64,000 nt of DNA. Source: Neonectria sp. B-13. Its lineage: Eukaryota; Ascomycota; Sordariomycetes; Hypocreales; Nectriaceae. This document shows, piece after piece, positions 34,115-43,706 of the stretch; the stretch's first letter is position 1, and each line of letters begins with the position of its first letter. Below the pieces are notes generated by a model. That model had not been told where the DNA came from, made no database searches, and was given only the letters and a program-made list of their open reading frames with translations. Location of the stretch: positions 496,001 through 560,000 of the forward strand of contig NOKP01000020.1 in NCBI GenBank assembly GCA_002682825.1, written 5' to 3'. The position numbers and the translations under genes were made by a program.

Positions 34115-34202
34115 GAGCAAGTTGCTCCTTGAGAATGAGCAAGCTGCTCCCCGAGAATGAGCAAGCTGCTCCTCGAGAATGAGCAAGCGGCTCTGCCGGC
34201 AA
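34115..34202. repeat. Four tandem 22 bp units with GAGCA-N3-TGCTC dyad
   Basis: Units start at 34115, 34137, 34159 and 34181. The first three hold the dyad GAGCAAGYTGCTC followed by a CGAGAAT-like spacer; the fourth has diverged. There are no unique spacers, so this is not a CRISPR-like array. Confidence 0.9.
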
Positions 34203-34647
34203 CGCGCCGTGCACATCCAAAACGGTGTGGTCATCTGCACGGCGACGGCCAAATATGATTTTCTCGTTCGAGTGGCGTTGGCCAAGACGGCCGCTTCACC
34301 GGTCGTGCTCAAGGAACCGAGCAGACTACTCCGATGAGTAGAATTGCTCCGACGAGGGCGCCATGAGCAGAGTGAGCGATACTCCCGTCCATCCCGCCTA
34401 CTGCGAAATGCGTTGTTCGCAAATCCTGACGTTGAACAGGGCCTGAGTTGAGTGCCTGAGATGCTGACCCTTTGCTTTTGACTGATTCCGCCCTGCTTGA
34501 CTTTTGGCTCCCTGCTCAAGTCGGGGTAGACACCGGTGTGCCACTCCGATGTGTTGCTTATGCCGAGGTGCTATTGTGCCGACTGGCCACCGGCCACCGT
34601 GGAGATTACTCTACCGAAGAACGATACTTGGCCCACTTGCGGCTCTG

Positions 34648-34693
34648 GAGCAGAAGGAGCAAGGAGCAGAAGGAGCAGGGAGCAGAAGGAGCA
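34648..34693. repeat. Three tandem 16 bp units, each with two GAGCA
   Basis: GAGCA begins at 34648, 34657, 34664, 34673, 34680 and 34689, so spacing alternates 9 and 7. The array lies about 200 bp before the start of the small gene, probably in its promoter or leader. Confidence 0.9.
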
Positions 34694-34895
34694 AGATCAG
34701 AAAGAGCAACAGGGATAGAGGAGCAGTATAACGAAGAGCAATTGCTCCAGCGGAGGGAATACACATATAACGGGACGTTGGTTGTGTCCACCATGGGCAG
34801 ACACCTTTCGTCGACCACTGTTTTTTTGTACATTGATATTGAAGCAACGCGCTCTGTCCGAAAACCGAATCTCTTCTTTCGTTACTTTCCCCAAC

Positions 34896-35186
34896 ATGCC
34901 ATCTGAAAAGGGACGAGACAACAGACAGGACGGCAAGAAGATTCCCGGTACGTGTTTCCTCCCGAGGACGCCCACCCCACCAATACTAACGTGCTTTGCG
35001 GGCGCATCAGACAAGTCTCAGGCGGAACAATCCCCGCAGACCAACCAAGACGACCTTCTCGCTGCAATTGGTGGGTGGTCCTGGGAGGACGCCGAGCAGA
35101 CGCCAATGGCTGTGGCCGAAGTAGGCGGTGAAGAAAACCAAACTGTCACGACGCCTCAAGAGGGTGTGGTCGCCGAAGCTGCGTGA
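34896..35186 (+). CDS. Small acidic hypothetical protein
   Basis: Exons 34896-34947 and 35011-35186 flank a 63 bp intron with GTACGT donor, ACTAAC branch site and CATCAG acceptor; the product has 75 residues. It starts hydrophilic and basic (S-E-K-G-R-D-N-R-Q-D-G-K-K), continues with a D-D-L-L-A-A-I-G-G-W-S-W-E-D segment that could form a short amphipathic helix, and ends in an acidic tail rich in Glu, Val and Ala. It has no signal peptide, membrane segment or family I recognise. The well-formed intron is the main argument that it is a real gene. It ends 204 bp before the convergent mannosidase gene. Confidence 0.55.
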   Translation: MPSEKGRDNRQDGKKIPGTCFLPRTPTPPILTCFAGASDKSQAEQSPQTNQDDLLAAIGGWSWEDAEQTPMAVAEVGGEENQTVTTPQEGVVAEAA

Positions 35187-35390
35187 TGCCGAGGATGCAG
35201 GAGAGAGAGCACGATTTATCAGTCATGTGTTTTATCAAGTATACTTTGGAGAGGGAGGATGCCACCGAACCGTCCCGCATGAATCCAGCCTTGCCATTGT
35301 CCTATCCGAAGCCCCCCAAAACGCCAGTCCGTATTCCACGGTACATTTTCCCTGTAACCTTACAATTTGCAGTCCTCCATCAGGGAGGTC

Positions 35391-37088
35391 TCATGTCGAT
35401 CCCGACCTCCTGAGCGGATGGCCCTCTGTGTTGAACACCCACTCGTCCAGACTAACAACATCCTCATCGGCGAAGATGAGGTAAAAGTATTTGAGCGTCT
35501 CGGCCAGCCAGAAACTCTCCATCGAATCCGTCTTCTTGGGTTCCGACGTTGTCACGTCCTCGATCGCCGCGAACGTGCCCTCGTCCGTCTTGGTCGCCTT
35601 CTTGATCGCCGTCCACATGGCCCACGCGATGTCGCGAAAGTCGTTGTTACCCGTGATGCGGTACAGGACGAAGATGCTTTCGATGGCTTCCGGCCGGAGG
35701 ATGTAGCGCCTGTCCTTGGTCTTGAAGCCGGGCGGGTTGGCTTTCATGGACATCGGGCGGAAGGCGCAGGGTTCTAGCGAGGGACAGGCGTGGAGCGATG
35801 ATATTTCGGGCATGATGCCGTTGGGGAAGGCGGCGTAGGCGTGGGCGCACCCGCGCGCCAGCTTGTCGCCAATAACGACGTGGTCGTCGCGCCCGAAGAC
35901 CTTGCCTCCCAAGGCGAACATGCCTCCCGCAAAGCAGGAGAGGTGTTCTAGGTGTGGGCGTAAGTTGACGATATCTTGGTCGATCACCTCGGCCTTGCCT
36001 AGCATGAGGAGGTCGTCCTGGTCTGGTAGCATTGGTCGAAAGAGCAAGCGGTTGATTACCACGTTCATGGATTCGAGGTACATCTTTCCGTACAAGGGCT
36101 CCTGGCCCTGCAGAAGCACGTACTCTTTGACGAGATACTCGTACAGCGAATCACCATCCGCACCGAGGCTGAACGTGTCGTCATCCGCCGCGAAGGTGTT
36201 CCGCGCGTTGATCTGGACCGGCCACATGCCGGGGAGGAGCGTTTGATTCTGGGTCCGTTCAAAGGCGCGGGTAATGCGATCGATACCGTCGTAGTACTTG
36301 GGGTTCCCGGTCAATTGCGAGAGCCGGGTAAACTCGAGGCTCATGCTGCCTAGTCCGGCACTGCTCTGTGCGTGTCCCGGGCGTCCTTTTCCCTCCTTGA
36401 GATCGTAAAAGCTGATGGAGTGTGGCGGCATATGTTCGGGGTTGTCAAAAGCGACATATAGCAGGTTTCCGATCTCGATGGCCTTGGAAAGGAGGACGGG
36501 CTCGCCGCTTAGATCGTAGGCGGAGAGCAGACCGCCGAGATATCTGATGTTGGTCTCGAAGAGGTTGCAGCTATCGCTAGTCGAGTTGTTCCAGTCAAGG
36601 CTAGCCACATAGTCGACGGCTTCGTAGAATTCTGGTTTCATGTCCATTAGCCACAACGTGTCGAGCGCGTCGATCATGGACGCAGCCCAGCCCCCAAAGG
36701 TATCCTGGCCCTCCATGCTGAGGGGCTTTAGTTCGTCACGACCCCATGCGTGTTTCTCGTAGGAAGCCCATGTCTGGCGAAATGCCCGCTTGATGGCGCC
36801 GCGCTTATCGGATACGGACTCGCTGTTTGTTTCATCGGGGGAATCAGAAGCGAAGTCGTGTTGGATGGATGGTAACTGGAGTGGGTTGCCTCCCGGGGCC
36901 ATGGTCATGTTTTCTTCGGGGATGCCATGCTTCAGTGGGTGAGTTCCCCAGTCATAGGTACTCGGGACAAAGAGAATTGGGCCACGTTCGAAGAATGGTT
37001 CATGATTGAAGAGGCCGATGAGTAAAATGGTGACAATGATGAGGTAGATTGCTGCTCTCGATGGAGTAAATGGTAGCCCGACGCCCAT
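35391..37088 (-). CDS. GH47 class I alpha-1,2-mannosidase, type II membrane protein
   Basis: A single exon codes 565 residues. A short cytosolic N-terminus precedes one membrane segment (about 12-27, I-Y-L-I-I-V-T-I-L-L-I-G-L-F), then a luminal stem and the GH47 (alpha/alpha)7 barrel with W-A-S-Y-E-K-H-A-W-G-R-D-E-L-K-P, G-G-W-A-A-S-M-I-D-A-L-D-T-L-W-L-M and L-R-P-E-A-I-E-S. These enzymes trim Man9 N-glycans in the ER or Golgi, or act on misfolded glycoproteins. The membrane anchor favours a resident processing enzyme. Several N-x-S/T sites lie in the luminal part. The initiator at 37088 is the first Met giving a normal short cytosolic tail. Confidence 0.93.
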   Translation of the reverse strand: MGVGLPFTPSRAAIYLIIVTILLIGLFNHEPFFERGPILFVPSTYDWGTHPLKHGIPEENMTMAPGGNPLQLPSIQHDFASDSPDETNSESVSDKRGAIKRAFRQTWASYEKHAWGRDELKPLSMEGQDTFGGWAASMIDALDTLWLMDMKPEFYEAVDYVASLDWNNSTSDSCNLFETNIRYLGGLLSAYDLSGEPVLLSKAIEIGNLLYVAFDNPEHMPPHSISFYDLKEGKGRPGHAQSSAGLGSMSLEFTRLSQLTGNPKYYDGIDRITRAFERTQNQTLLPGMWPVQINARNTFAADDDTFSLGADGDSLYEYLVKEYVLLQGQEPLYGKMYLESMNVVINRLLFRPMLPDQDDLLMLGKAEVIDQDIVNLRPHLEHLSCFAGGMFALGGKVFGRDDHVVIGDKLARGCAHAYAAFPNGIMPEISSLHACPSLEPCAFRPMSMKANPPGFKTKDRRYILRPEAIESIFVLYRITGNNDFRDIAWAMWTAIKKATKTDEGTFAAIEDVTTSEPKKTDSMESFWLAETLKYFYLIFADEDVVSLDEWVFNTEGHPLRRSGST

Positions 37089-38129
37089 GTTCCCGAGACA
37101 CAAGAAGATATAAGAAATTACAGTCAAACACAATGAAAAGAAACCCTGAAGAGAGTGACAGAGTATGTTGGATGAAGCCCAGTTTGTCACGGACAAGCGA
37201 GCGAGGGTCCGGGTTGGTTTTGAGGAACGGATGAAGTCACCCCAACGGCGCCGGCAACCCGCGCGACGGCGCCGGACCCCGGTTTATCTATACGGGACAC
37301 ATCATGGCCAGGGATCGGGACCCGGTTTACGGGGCGGAGGCGAGATGAGCTTCTCCTGACGGCTCCAATGTTCGGGGACCGGATTACCCAACGGGGGGCA
37401 CGCGTTAACGGCAGGTTTCTAAGAATAATCATGAGGGCGGCAGCCGCGGCAAGGGGGAGGGCTAGCTCTGTAGTAGGAAAGGGAATTGGGCCATTGTTTG
37501 TTTTGCACGGTTGCAGTTGGTGGCTCACCGGACGTCAGTCAGACGTCAGGGCCAGGGGTAGAAAGGCCCCATTGAAACCGTGTCTCAGTTGCTGAGTCGC
37601 CGAACTGAATCGTCGATGACAGTTGGTGGCCTGGGATCTGCATCCTTGATGCTTGTTTGTTGATCGGGCTTGGGGCTAGGTCAGCCACTTGGGACCAGGA
37701 AAGGGGGAAGAGTTGCAAGCGAGCATCTGCATTTTGTGACTGCAACCATGTGATTCAAGCCAGACAACTCAAGATTGAGGTCGAAGTCGTGGAAAGTGGA
37801 AAGCAATTGCTGACTTGGGTCCGGGGCAATGAGGATCCGCCTTGGAAGTGGAAGTTGGAATTGGATCTCGGGTTATTTTTAGGCTTCTTTGTGTGAGCTA
37901 TAAAGCTTGATCCTCAGGCGCGGATGTGACCCCTGGCCAGCTTTAAATCCACTTTAACTGTGGCTGGTGCCCCATCATTACCAAAGCCACACTTGCGACG
38001 CCTCACCGCCAAAAATTTCAAAATTCTGCCGCCTCACCAACCGCTGCGAGTTGGAGAAATGCTCGGATAGTTCAATCCTTCAGGTAGCATACGTCAACCA
38101 CCCGCCCACACCACTGCAAACCCGCCACG
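37089..38129. promoter_or_regulatory. Divergent region between the mannosidase gene and utp11
   Basis: Both promoters lie here. I see no gene. Open frames are short and without splice support. Confidence 0.5.
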
Positions 38130-39007
38130 ATGTCGTCCATGCGAAATGCCGTCCAGCGGCGCCCCCACAGAGAGCGGGCTCAACCGCTGGAGCGCCGCCG
38201 TCTCGGCCTCCTCGAAAAGCACAAGGTCCGCCTGCGCACCCCGCCATTCTCCTACCAGCGGCAACTAACCCTACATTGCAGGATTACTCTCTCCGAGCCA
38301 AGGACTTCAACAAGAAAAAGGCCCAGCTGAAGGCTCTCCGCGAGAAGGCTTCCGAGCGCAACGAGGATGAATTCTACTTCGGCATGCTGTCCCGCAAGGG
38401 CCCCGGGTCCCGTATCATGGACGGCCGGAGATGGAGCGGTACCGTCGAGGGTGACCGGGGAAACAAGGCAATGGACGTCGACACGGTGCGGTTGCTGAAG
38501 ACGCAAGATATCGGCTACGCCCGAACCATGCGACAGGTTGTTGCGAAGGAGGTGGCCAGGCTGGAGGAGCAGATCGTCTTGACGCGAGGGTTCAACAAGC
38601 TCGACGAGGTCGAAGAACAGGACGACGACGACGACGACAGCGACGACGACTTCAACTTTTCGAAGCCTTCAAAACCCAAGGCGCCGCGGAAGATTGTGTT
38701 TATGGACGACGAGGAGCAACGGGTGGAGGTAATACAGGACCAGATGGACGAGGACGAGGACGAGGAGGCAGGCGACGAGAAGAAACCTGAAGGCTCGTCG
38801 AAAAAAGAGGGGGACGCAGAATTGGAGCGGGCCAAGGCTGTCCGGCGCCTAAGCCGCCAGCTCCAGCTTGCGCGCAAAAAGCTCAAGGCCCTGACCGACG
38901 TCGAGTCCCAGCTCGAGCTCCAGCGCGCAAAGATGGCCAAGACGGCGACGTCGGGCGGACTGACGCGCAAAGGCAGTAAGATTATGGTCCGGACACGAAA
39001 GCGGTAG
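38130..39007 (+). CDS. utp11: U3 snoRNP/SSU processome component Utp11
   Basis: Exons 38130-38225 and 38282-39007, with a 56 bp intron (GTCCGC donor, TTGCAG acceptor), give 273 residues. The N-terminal signature is intact across the splice: [23 protein letters not shown] then D-Y-x-L-R-A-K-D-F. F-Y-F-G-M and L-L-K-T-Q-D follow, then an acidic low-complexity middle and a basic C-terminus ([12 protein letters not shown]). Utp11 helps release and fold the 18S pre-rRNA in the nucleolus. Size and motif order match the family. It converges with the next gene 255 bp downstream. Confidence 0.95.
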
Positions 39008-39262
39008 AGAGTGGGGATTTTTATGATGGTTCTTCATGTCTTGTTCTTCTCGTGTCTCATTGCATTGCTCGCTCTCCAAAAATAAGGCTAATCGATACCC
39101 ATAACGCCGCGGGTTTTATGATTCTACATGATACATTCAAACGATGGACTCGTTGCCTTCCTGGGCTCTCCCTAATTGTGTGAAGGGGTATAAAACACTT
39201 CTCTTGCCGATTACGCCCACCAGGACTGTCTATTGCAGCTCCTTGCTTGTTCGCTCTCCCAA

Positions 39263-41182
39263 TTAATACTTAGAGCCCACGCACTTGTACAGCACCTTGA
39301 AGACGCCCCCGAAGCATTTGAAGACAATGGTCAGCAGCCAGATGATGGTTGCAAACAGCCCCTTGGCGAGCTTAACGATGACTCGGACAAGGAACGGCAG
39401 CTTATCCTTGTCGCCCTTGGTCTTGGTCTTGCCGAGGCTGTCGTCTTGGCTCTCGACGTCAATCTCAAACGACTCCATCTTGCGACGCTTCTTGTCATCG
39501 CGCTTGCCCATCTTGCTCAGGCGCTTCTCCTGCTTGGCTGAGAGCAGCACGGGGGGCGGCGGCTCGAAGATTTCGGCGGCGGCGGGCATGTTCTTCTCGT
39601 CGGCGGCGGCGACCAGCAGCAGCGCGGTGACGGCGACGTCGACCAGGAAGAACGACTCGATCTTGGATGCGATGCCCGTGTCCAGCTCCAGCCACCCGCC
39701 GCCGGTGCCGTCGCGCGTCAGCTTGGCCAGGTGCTGCGGTGACTCGTGGTGCTCCAGCGTGTACTCGACGCGCGACCACGCAGGTGAGCCCTCGATGGTG
39801 ACACAGAAGGGCGTGGCCAGCGCCGGGTGCACGAGGAAGTGGTTGCCCGTGTCTTCGTCCCAGACGAGGCGCGCGCACTCCCGCTCGGCCATCAAGACCG
39901 AGGTGGGATCGTTGGCCTTTTCGATAGCGACCTTGGTGGCGGGCGTGGGCATCAGGAGAGCGACGAGGCCATCGTTGGGAGGGTGCTTGCGCGACTCTTC
40001 CTCCAGGGTGGTGGTGAGGGCTTCGTGCCAGTGCTTCCCGTCGGTGATCTTGCTGCTGCGGCTGCTGCTTCCGCCGTTGCCAACAACGCCGCTGATAATG
40101 CTGCTTGCCGAGGAGCTGGGGCCGGCATCTATCTTGGGGGCCTTGTATGCCTTGCTGGGGTCGTGTCTTGTGAGGGTCACGTAGGCGGAGGCCGACGTGG
40201 GGTCTAGGCGGAGGTTGTAGAAGGGCTGCGAGTTGGAAGAGAGAGTATATACGGGGGCATCCTTCTCCTGGGTCATCTTCATGCAGTAGACGCGGCCCTC
40301 GGAGTGCGAAGCCTTCCACCCGTTGGCCACCTTCCACAGACTCTTGAGCTGCTCGGTGGTGCAGGTCGTGGGGATGACGGGCGGCTCGTTGGGCCTCCGC
40401 GGCCACTGGTTGGACCCGGCGCTCCGGGGGCTGCGGAGCGGGCTCCGGAAGGGCGGGCTGTGGGCGGGCTGGTTCTCGTGGTAGGTCTGGCGGCTGATGA
40501 CGGCGCGGGGGATGCGGGTTGGGCTCATCTGGGTGGGCACGTAGTTCTGCTGGTTGAGCGACACCTCCGGGTTGTAGGTGGGGAAGATGGACCGGAGCGG
40601 CTGCTGGGGCTGGGACGAGGCGTCGTCGTTGGGGAGCGGGAGCTTGGCTATTGAGCTCCGGGACCGGACGCTGGGGCTGCGGACGAGCGTGTTGGCCTGC
40701 GAGAAGGCCGTCTCGGTCCGGAAGGGGACCTCAGCGGTGGCACGGGGTTCCTGGACGGGGACATCTTGGGGGTGGGCGGCTGACGAGGGGCCGGCTACTG
40801 CGGTGTCGTGGGAGTGGTGGGACGGGTGGTGTTGGTGAGATGGGAGGTGTTGATGGTGTTGATGGTGTTGCTGTTGGTGTTGTTGGCGGGGAGGCTCAAA
40901 TTGAACCGGTGTCTGGGTTCTGTTCTGGCTCTGGTTCTGACTGTGGCTCTGAGGCGTCTGGCGTCCGTCATCATTGACATGGCGAGGAGGAGGCGACTGC
41001 GAAGCCTCGGGCGGTGATACGGCCTGCGGCGTCGGAGCCCGTTGCGGCGTGGGCGCTCGGCGCTCTCGCTCGCGGGACTCGGAACGGCGGGGTCGCGGGG
41101 TCTGGTTCCGGGCCACGGGCGGCGGCTTGGAGGCGTTGGGGCTGGGGAACAGCGAGAACCCTCCTGGGGTTGGGGTGGACAT
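39263..41182 (-). CDS. Proline-rich fungal protein with hydrophobic C-terminus, function unknown
   Basis: A single exon codes 639 residues. Residues 1-270 are disordered, Pro/Ser/Arg-rich, with a His/Gln-rich patch (about 100-125). A folded-looking region (about 275-530) begins T-C-T-T-E-Q-L-K-S-L-W-K-V-A-N-G-W and contains several beta-like stretches (R-V-Y-C-M-K-M, H-F-L-V-H-P-A). A basic Lys/Arg cluster precedes the end, which has two short hydrophobic segments with Cys residues (L-L-T-I-V-F-K-C-F and V-L-Y-K-C-V-G), suggesting membrane attachment. I do not recognise a catalytic motif. Its kin appear to be other filamentous fungi; this is recall, not a search. Confidence 0.82.
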   Translation of the reverse strand: MSTPTPGGFSLFPSPNASKPPPVARNQTPRPRRSESRERERRAPTPQRAPTPQAVSPPEASQSPPPRHVNDDGRQTPQSHSQNQSQNRTQTPVQFEPPRQQHQQQHHQHHQHLPSHQHHPSHHSHDTAVAGPSSAAHPQDVPVQEPRATAEVPFRTETAFSQANTLVRSPSVRSRSSIAKLPLPNDDASSQPQQPLRSIFPTYNPEVSLNQQNYVPTQMSPTRIPRAVISRQTYHENQPAHSPPFRSPLRSPRSAGSNQWPRRPNEPPVIPTTCTTEQLKSLWKVANGWKASHSEGRVYCMKMTQEKDAPVYTLSSNSQPFYNLRLDPTSASAYVTLTRHDPSKAYKAPKIDAGPSSSASSIISGVVGNGGSSSRSSKITDGKHWHEALTTTLEEESRKHPPNDGLVALLMPTPATKVAIEKANDPTSVLMAERECARLVWDEDTGNHFLVHPALATPFCVTIEGSPAWSRVEYTLEHHESPQHLAKLTRDGTGGGWLELDTGIASKIESFFLVDVAVTALLLVAAADEKNMPAAAEIFEPPPPVLLSAKQEKRLSKMGKRDDKKRRKMESFEIDVESQDDSLGKTKTKGDKDKLPFLVRVIVKLAKGLFATIIWLLTIVFKCFGGVFKVLYKCVGSKY

Positions 41183-43706
41183 GGCTGCGGTTTTTTGGGA
41201 CTGTTGGCTGTGTCAAACAGATAGGCTTCTTCCCAGAAGAAATGGGGGTATTGTTGGTTGGTATTCGAGGTAGGCGATGGGGGGTATCAATAGGACAAAT
41301 GCATTCAAGACAGGGCGGGATCAAGCTCTGCTACCGCTTCACAGTCATTCCCAAATTGGATTGCTGGATGTTGGATTCGAGACTGTTTACTGTTCCGGCA
41401 GGGAGGAGAGAAGAAGAACAGAACAGGACAGAACAGACGGAGGAAACGAGAAACGAGCTCCCGGGACAGCAGCAAAGACCAGCCCCCAGAGATATTATAC
41501 CTATGCCCTCCCCCCGACCTCGTGCTCCAATCCTCGCCCAGAATTGAGCGACCGTCCGTGTCCCTCGCAGCCTTCATTAAGCGCTCGCAGAAAAAACCCA
41601 CGCTTGCATGCTCGCATTGTAAATGGCGGGAACCGGGGTCGTGAGAGGAGCGAGCGGGAGAGCGGGGCCCCAAAATAGCAGCACCGGCGCGGGTTGCGCG
41701 CCGGCCAATGGCACGCCGTATCACACTGCAGTCTTAAGCGCCCGGGCGACAGAACGAGGCGCGCAGCGAGTTGGGAGCGGGCGGCGCTGTGAGTGGCTGG
41801 GCGGCGGGTGATGAGATGAGAAGAATAGCTGCGAAAGACGGCATTGGAGTTGAGGGATGTGATTTGGCGTGTCGCGTGTGATGGGTGATGGGCTAGGTGA
41901 CTTGATGGCTGTGATGTTCTGGGAGACCAGCGGTAGGCGAGATGGGAAGAGAGTGAGATCGCCAGCTACTAGACGAATTGTCTGTTCATAATTAGACGAA
42001 GAACGGTGGAACGGGAGTTGAGTCAGGCACAGAGACGATCTAGATGTCTGTATGGTGTCATATCTGAGCAATCACCCAACCCGCATCCAACTGCATCTGC
42101 ATCTTCCCAGCCGGTTCTTGCTCCTCAACTGCACTCACTCTCCCACTCTCTCACGTCCCTCCAAACCTCTGGCCCACACCGACAGGCGGCATATGCACTC
42201 ACTCCCATGCCCCCCTGCTATTCCCGTCGGCCCATGCTACAACTCCCATACGTCCCTTGTCAGTGACAGTCCCCGACCGCCTCCAACGACGCAAACAAAA
42301 CGCGGGCAAGCGGCCAAGCGTCGGCCTGTCTCATGGCCGTTTCGATGGCTAAGAACGAACGTGATAGGGCACTGGATATGTTAGGCAGGATCTAGGCCAC
42401 ACCGAAGGAACCATTCATGACATCGGCCGCCTCTGTAGACTAAGACCGAATGCTGGTGCGGTGGTGCATGTCTCCGCTTTTCGCCACTACCGTGCGACTC
42501 GCTTTCCTAGTCACAAGGGACAAACCGGCGTCGGCTTTTCGTGCATAGGATCTGATACAGCTCATCCGACAGTTACTTCATACACCAAGGCCGCAAGACT
42601 TGAGGCACGCTCAGATGTCCAGATAACTGTTCGAGTAGATCTCGGTCCAGGGTTGTGAACCCCGGCTCCAAATCCGAGCCCACGATTGAAAGGCTTCCTT
42701 AATCTTCACCGCCACTTTTAGGACCGCCGTGGTGTTCGTGCACTGCACGATTCAACTAACCAGGTACAGGATGGGTAATAAAGTTGTGATCGCCGTTTCC
42801 ATAATGATTGAACATTTGGCCAATTGGTTTCGAGTCGTGAGATTACAGCAATTGACGTAACATTCTCAGTATCTCCCACCCCTGACCCCGCCACCTCAGA
42901 CGGCACAATCCGTATCGAGCAACTGAACACCTTTCATCAATGTTTCCACAAGGCATTCGACTTGCGGTAGTTTGGCGAAAATCCTCAATTGCTGCTATCG
43001 GGTTGATTCGTGAGACCCTGCGTTGTGTTAAAGTTGGACATTAGGAGTAGAACCCAGCGTTTGGAGTATTCGGGTAGAATAAGACACCTTTATCGTGAAG
43101 TTTGAAGGCTTGGTGGTCCGAGGATTTAGTAAGGTATGGACAGCCGACATACAAGCAACACAGCTGACTCCACTTCATCGAGTCCACCAGGCGATTCAAG
43201 CATCCATGTTTTTAAAAAGCTGCCTTGCAACCATCACCAAATCGTGGCTCAGCATGGATACCTTGGGCCTAGATAATGAGGCTTTGCAAGCCAGACCGCA
43301 GACCAGGACGTCTTCCACCTGCATGTTGCTACCTAATCGCTGCTTACCTTGCGTCCGCCACTATTGATAAGTTTCAGCCATCCCTATGCGCCTTAGACCA
43401 TGCAGACAGCGATGCACAAATGAGGTTCTTGGTTCGCCGAGAATAATTTCCGACAAGGCTACCAATGAAGATCAAGAAATATGATGGACAGCCACCGCAC
43501 TCCAACATAAGAATCCTCTTCCATCCGTCTTCGTCTGACTCGGTTACCTCATCACATGTGCTGCCTTTGCCGCTCAAAGATCACCCAACGTTCACGAGCC
43601 CTACCAGGCCCTTCGATACGGTATCGATCCTAAGAAAGGCACTTCCAAAGCCAAGTTTCGACGTTAAGACTTTTCCGACCGAGTCTCTAGTCTTCGACCT
43701 GAAAAA
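41183..43706. other. Long intergenic stretch before the ankyrin gene
   Basis: The left part (to about 42.3 kb) is the promoter side of the proline-rich protein gene. The right part is lower in GC and holds only short unsupported frames. No transposon ends, tRNA or long repeats are visible. Confidence 0.5.

Larger units (their letters stand above)
33846..34895. promoter_or_regulatory. Divergent intergene packed with GAGCA/TGCTC motifs
   Basis: Between 34115 and 34747 I count 15 GAGCA and 7 TGCTC, against about one expected by chance over both strands. They fall in two tandem arrays plus scattered single sites, including a perfect 12-base palindrome at 34736-34747. It is the only sequence between the divergent zinc-finger gene and the small gene at 34896, so a regulatory role is plausible but unproven. 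Confidence 0.6.

Noticed and set aside
34115..34202. CRISPR-like array
   Set aside because: The four units abut without unique spacers, and the organism is a fungus.
39285..40407. Long frames on both strands inside the proline-rich protein gene
   Set aside because: GC-rich codon bias leaves several frames open. Only the 639-residue frame has a full, single start and stop and plausible domain order.
42630..42700. tRNA-like B-box (GGGGTTCACAACCC on the minus strand)
   Set aside because: I could not form an acceptor stem, D-arm or anticodon arm around it. A tRNAscan-type search would decide.
43095..43367. 90-codon plus-strand frame upstream of the ankyrin gene
   Set aside because: It has no splice support, no conserved motif and ordinary noncoding composition. 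The ankyrin gene begins later, at 43707.
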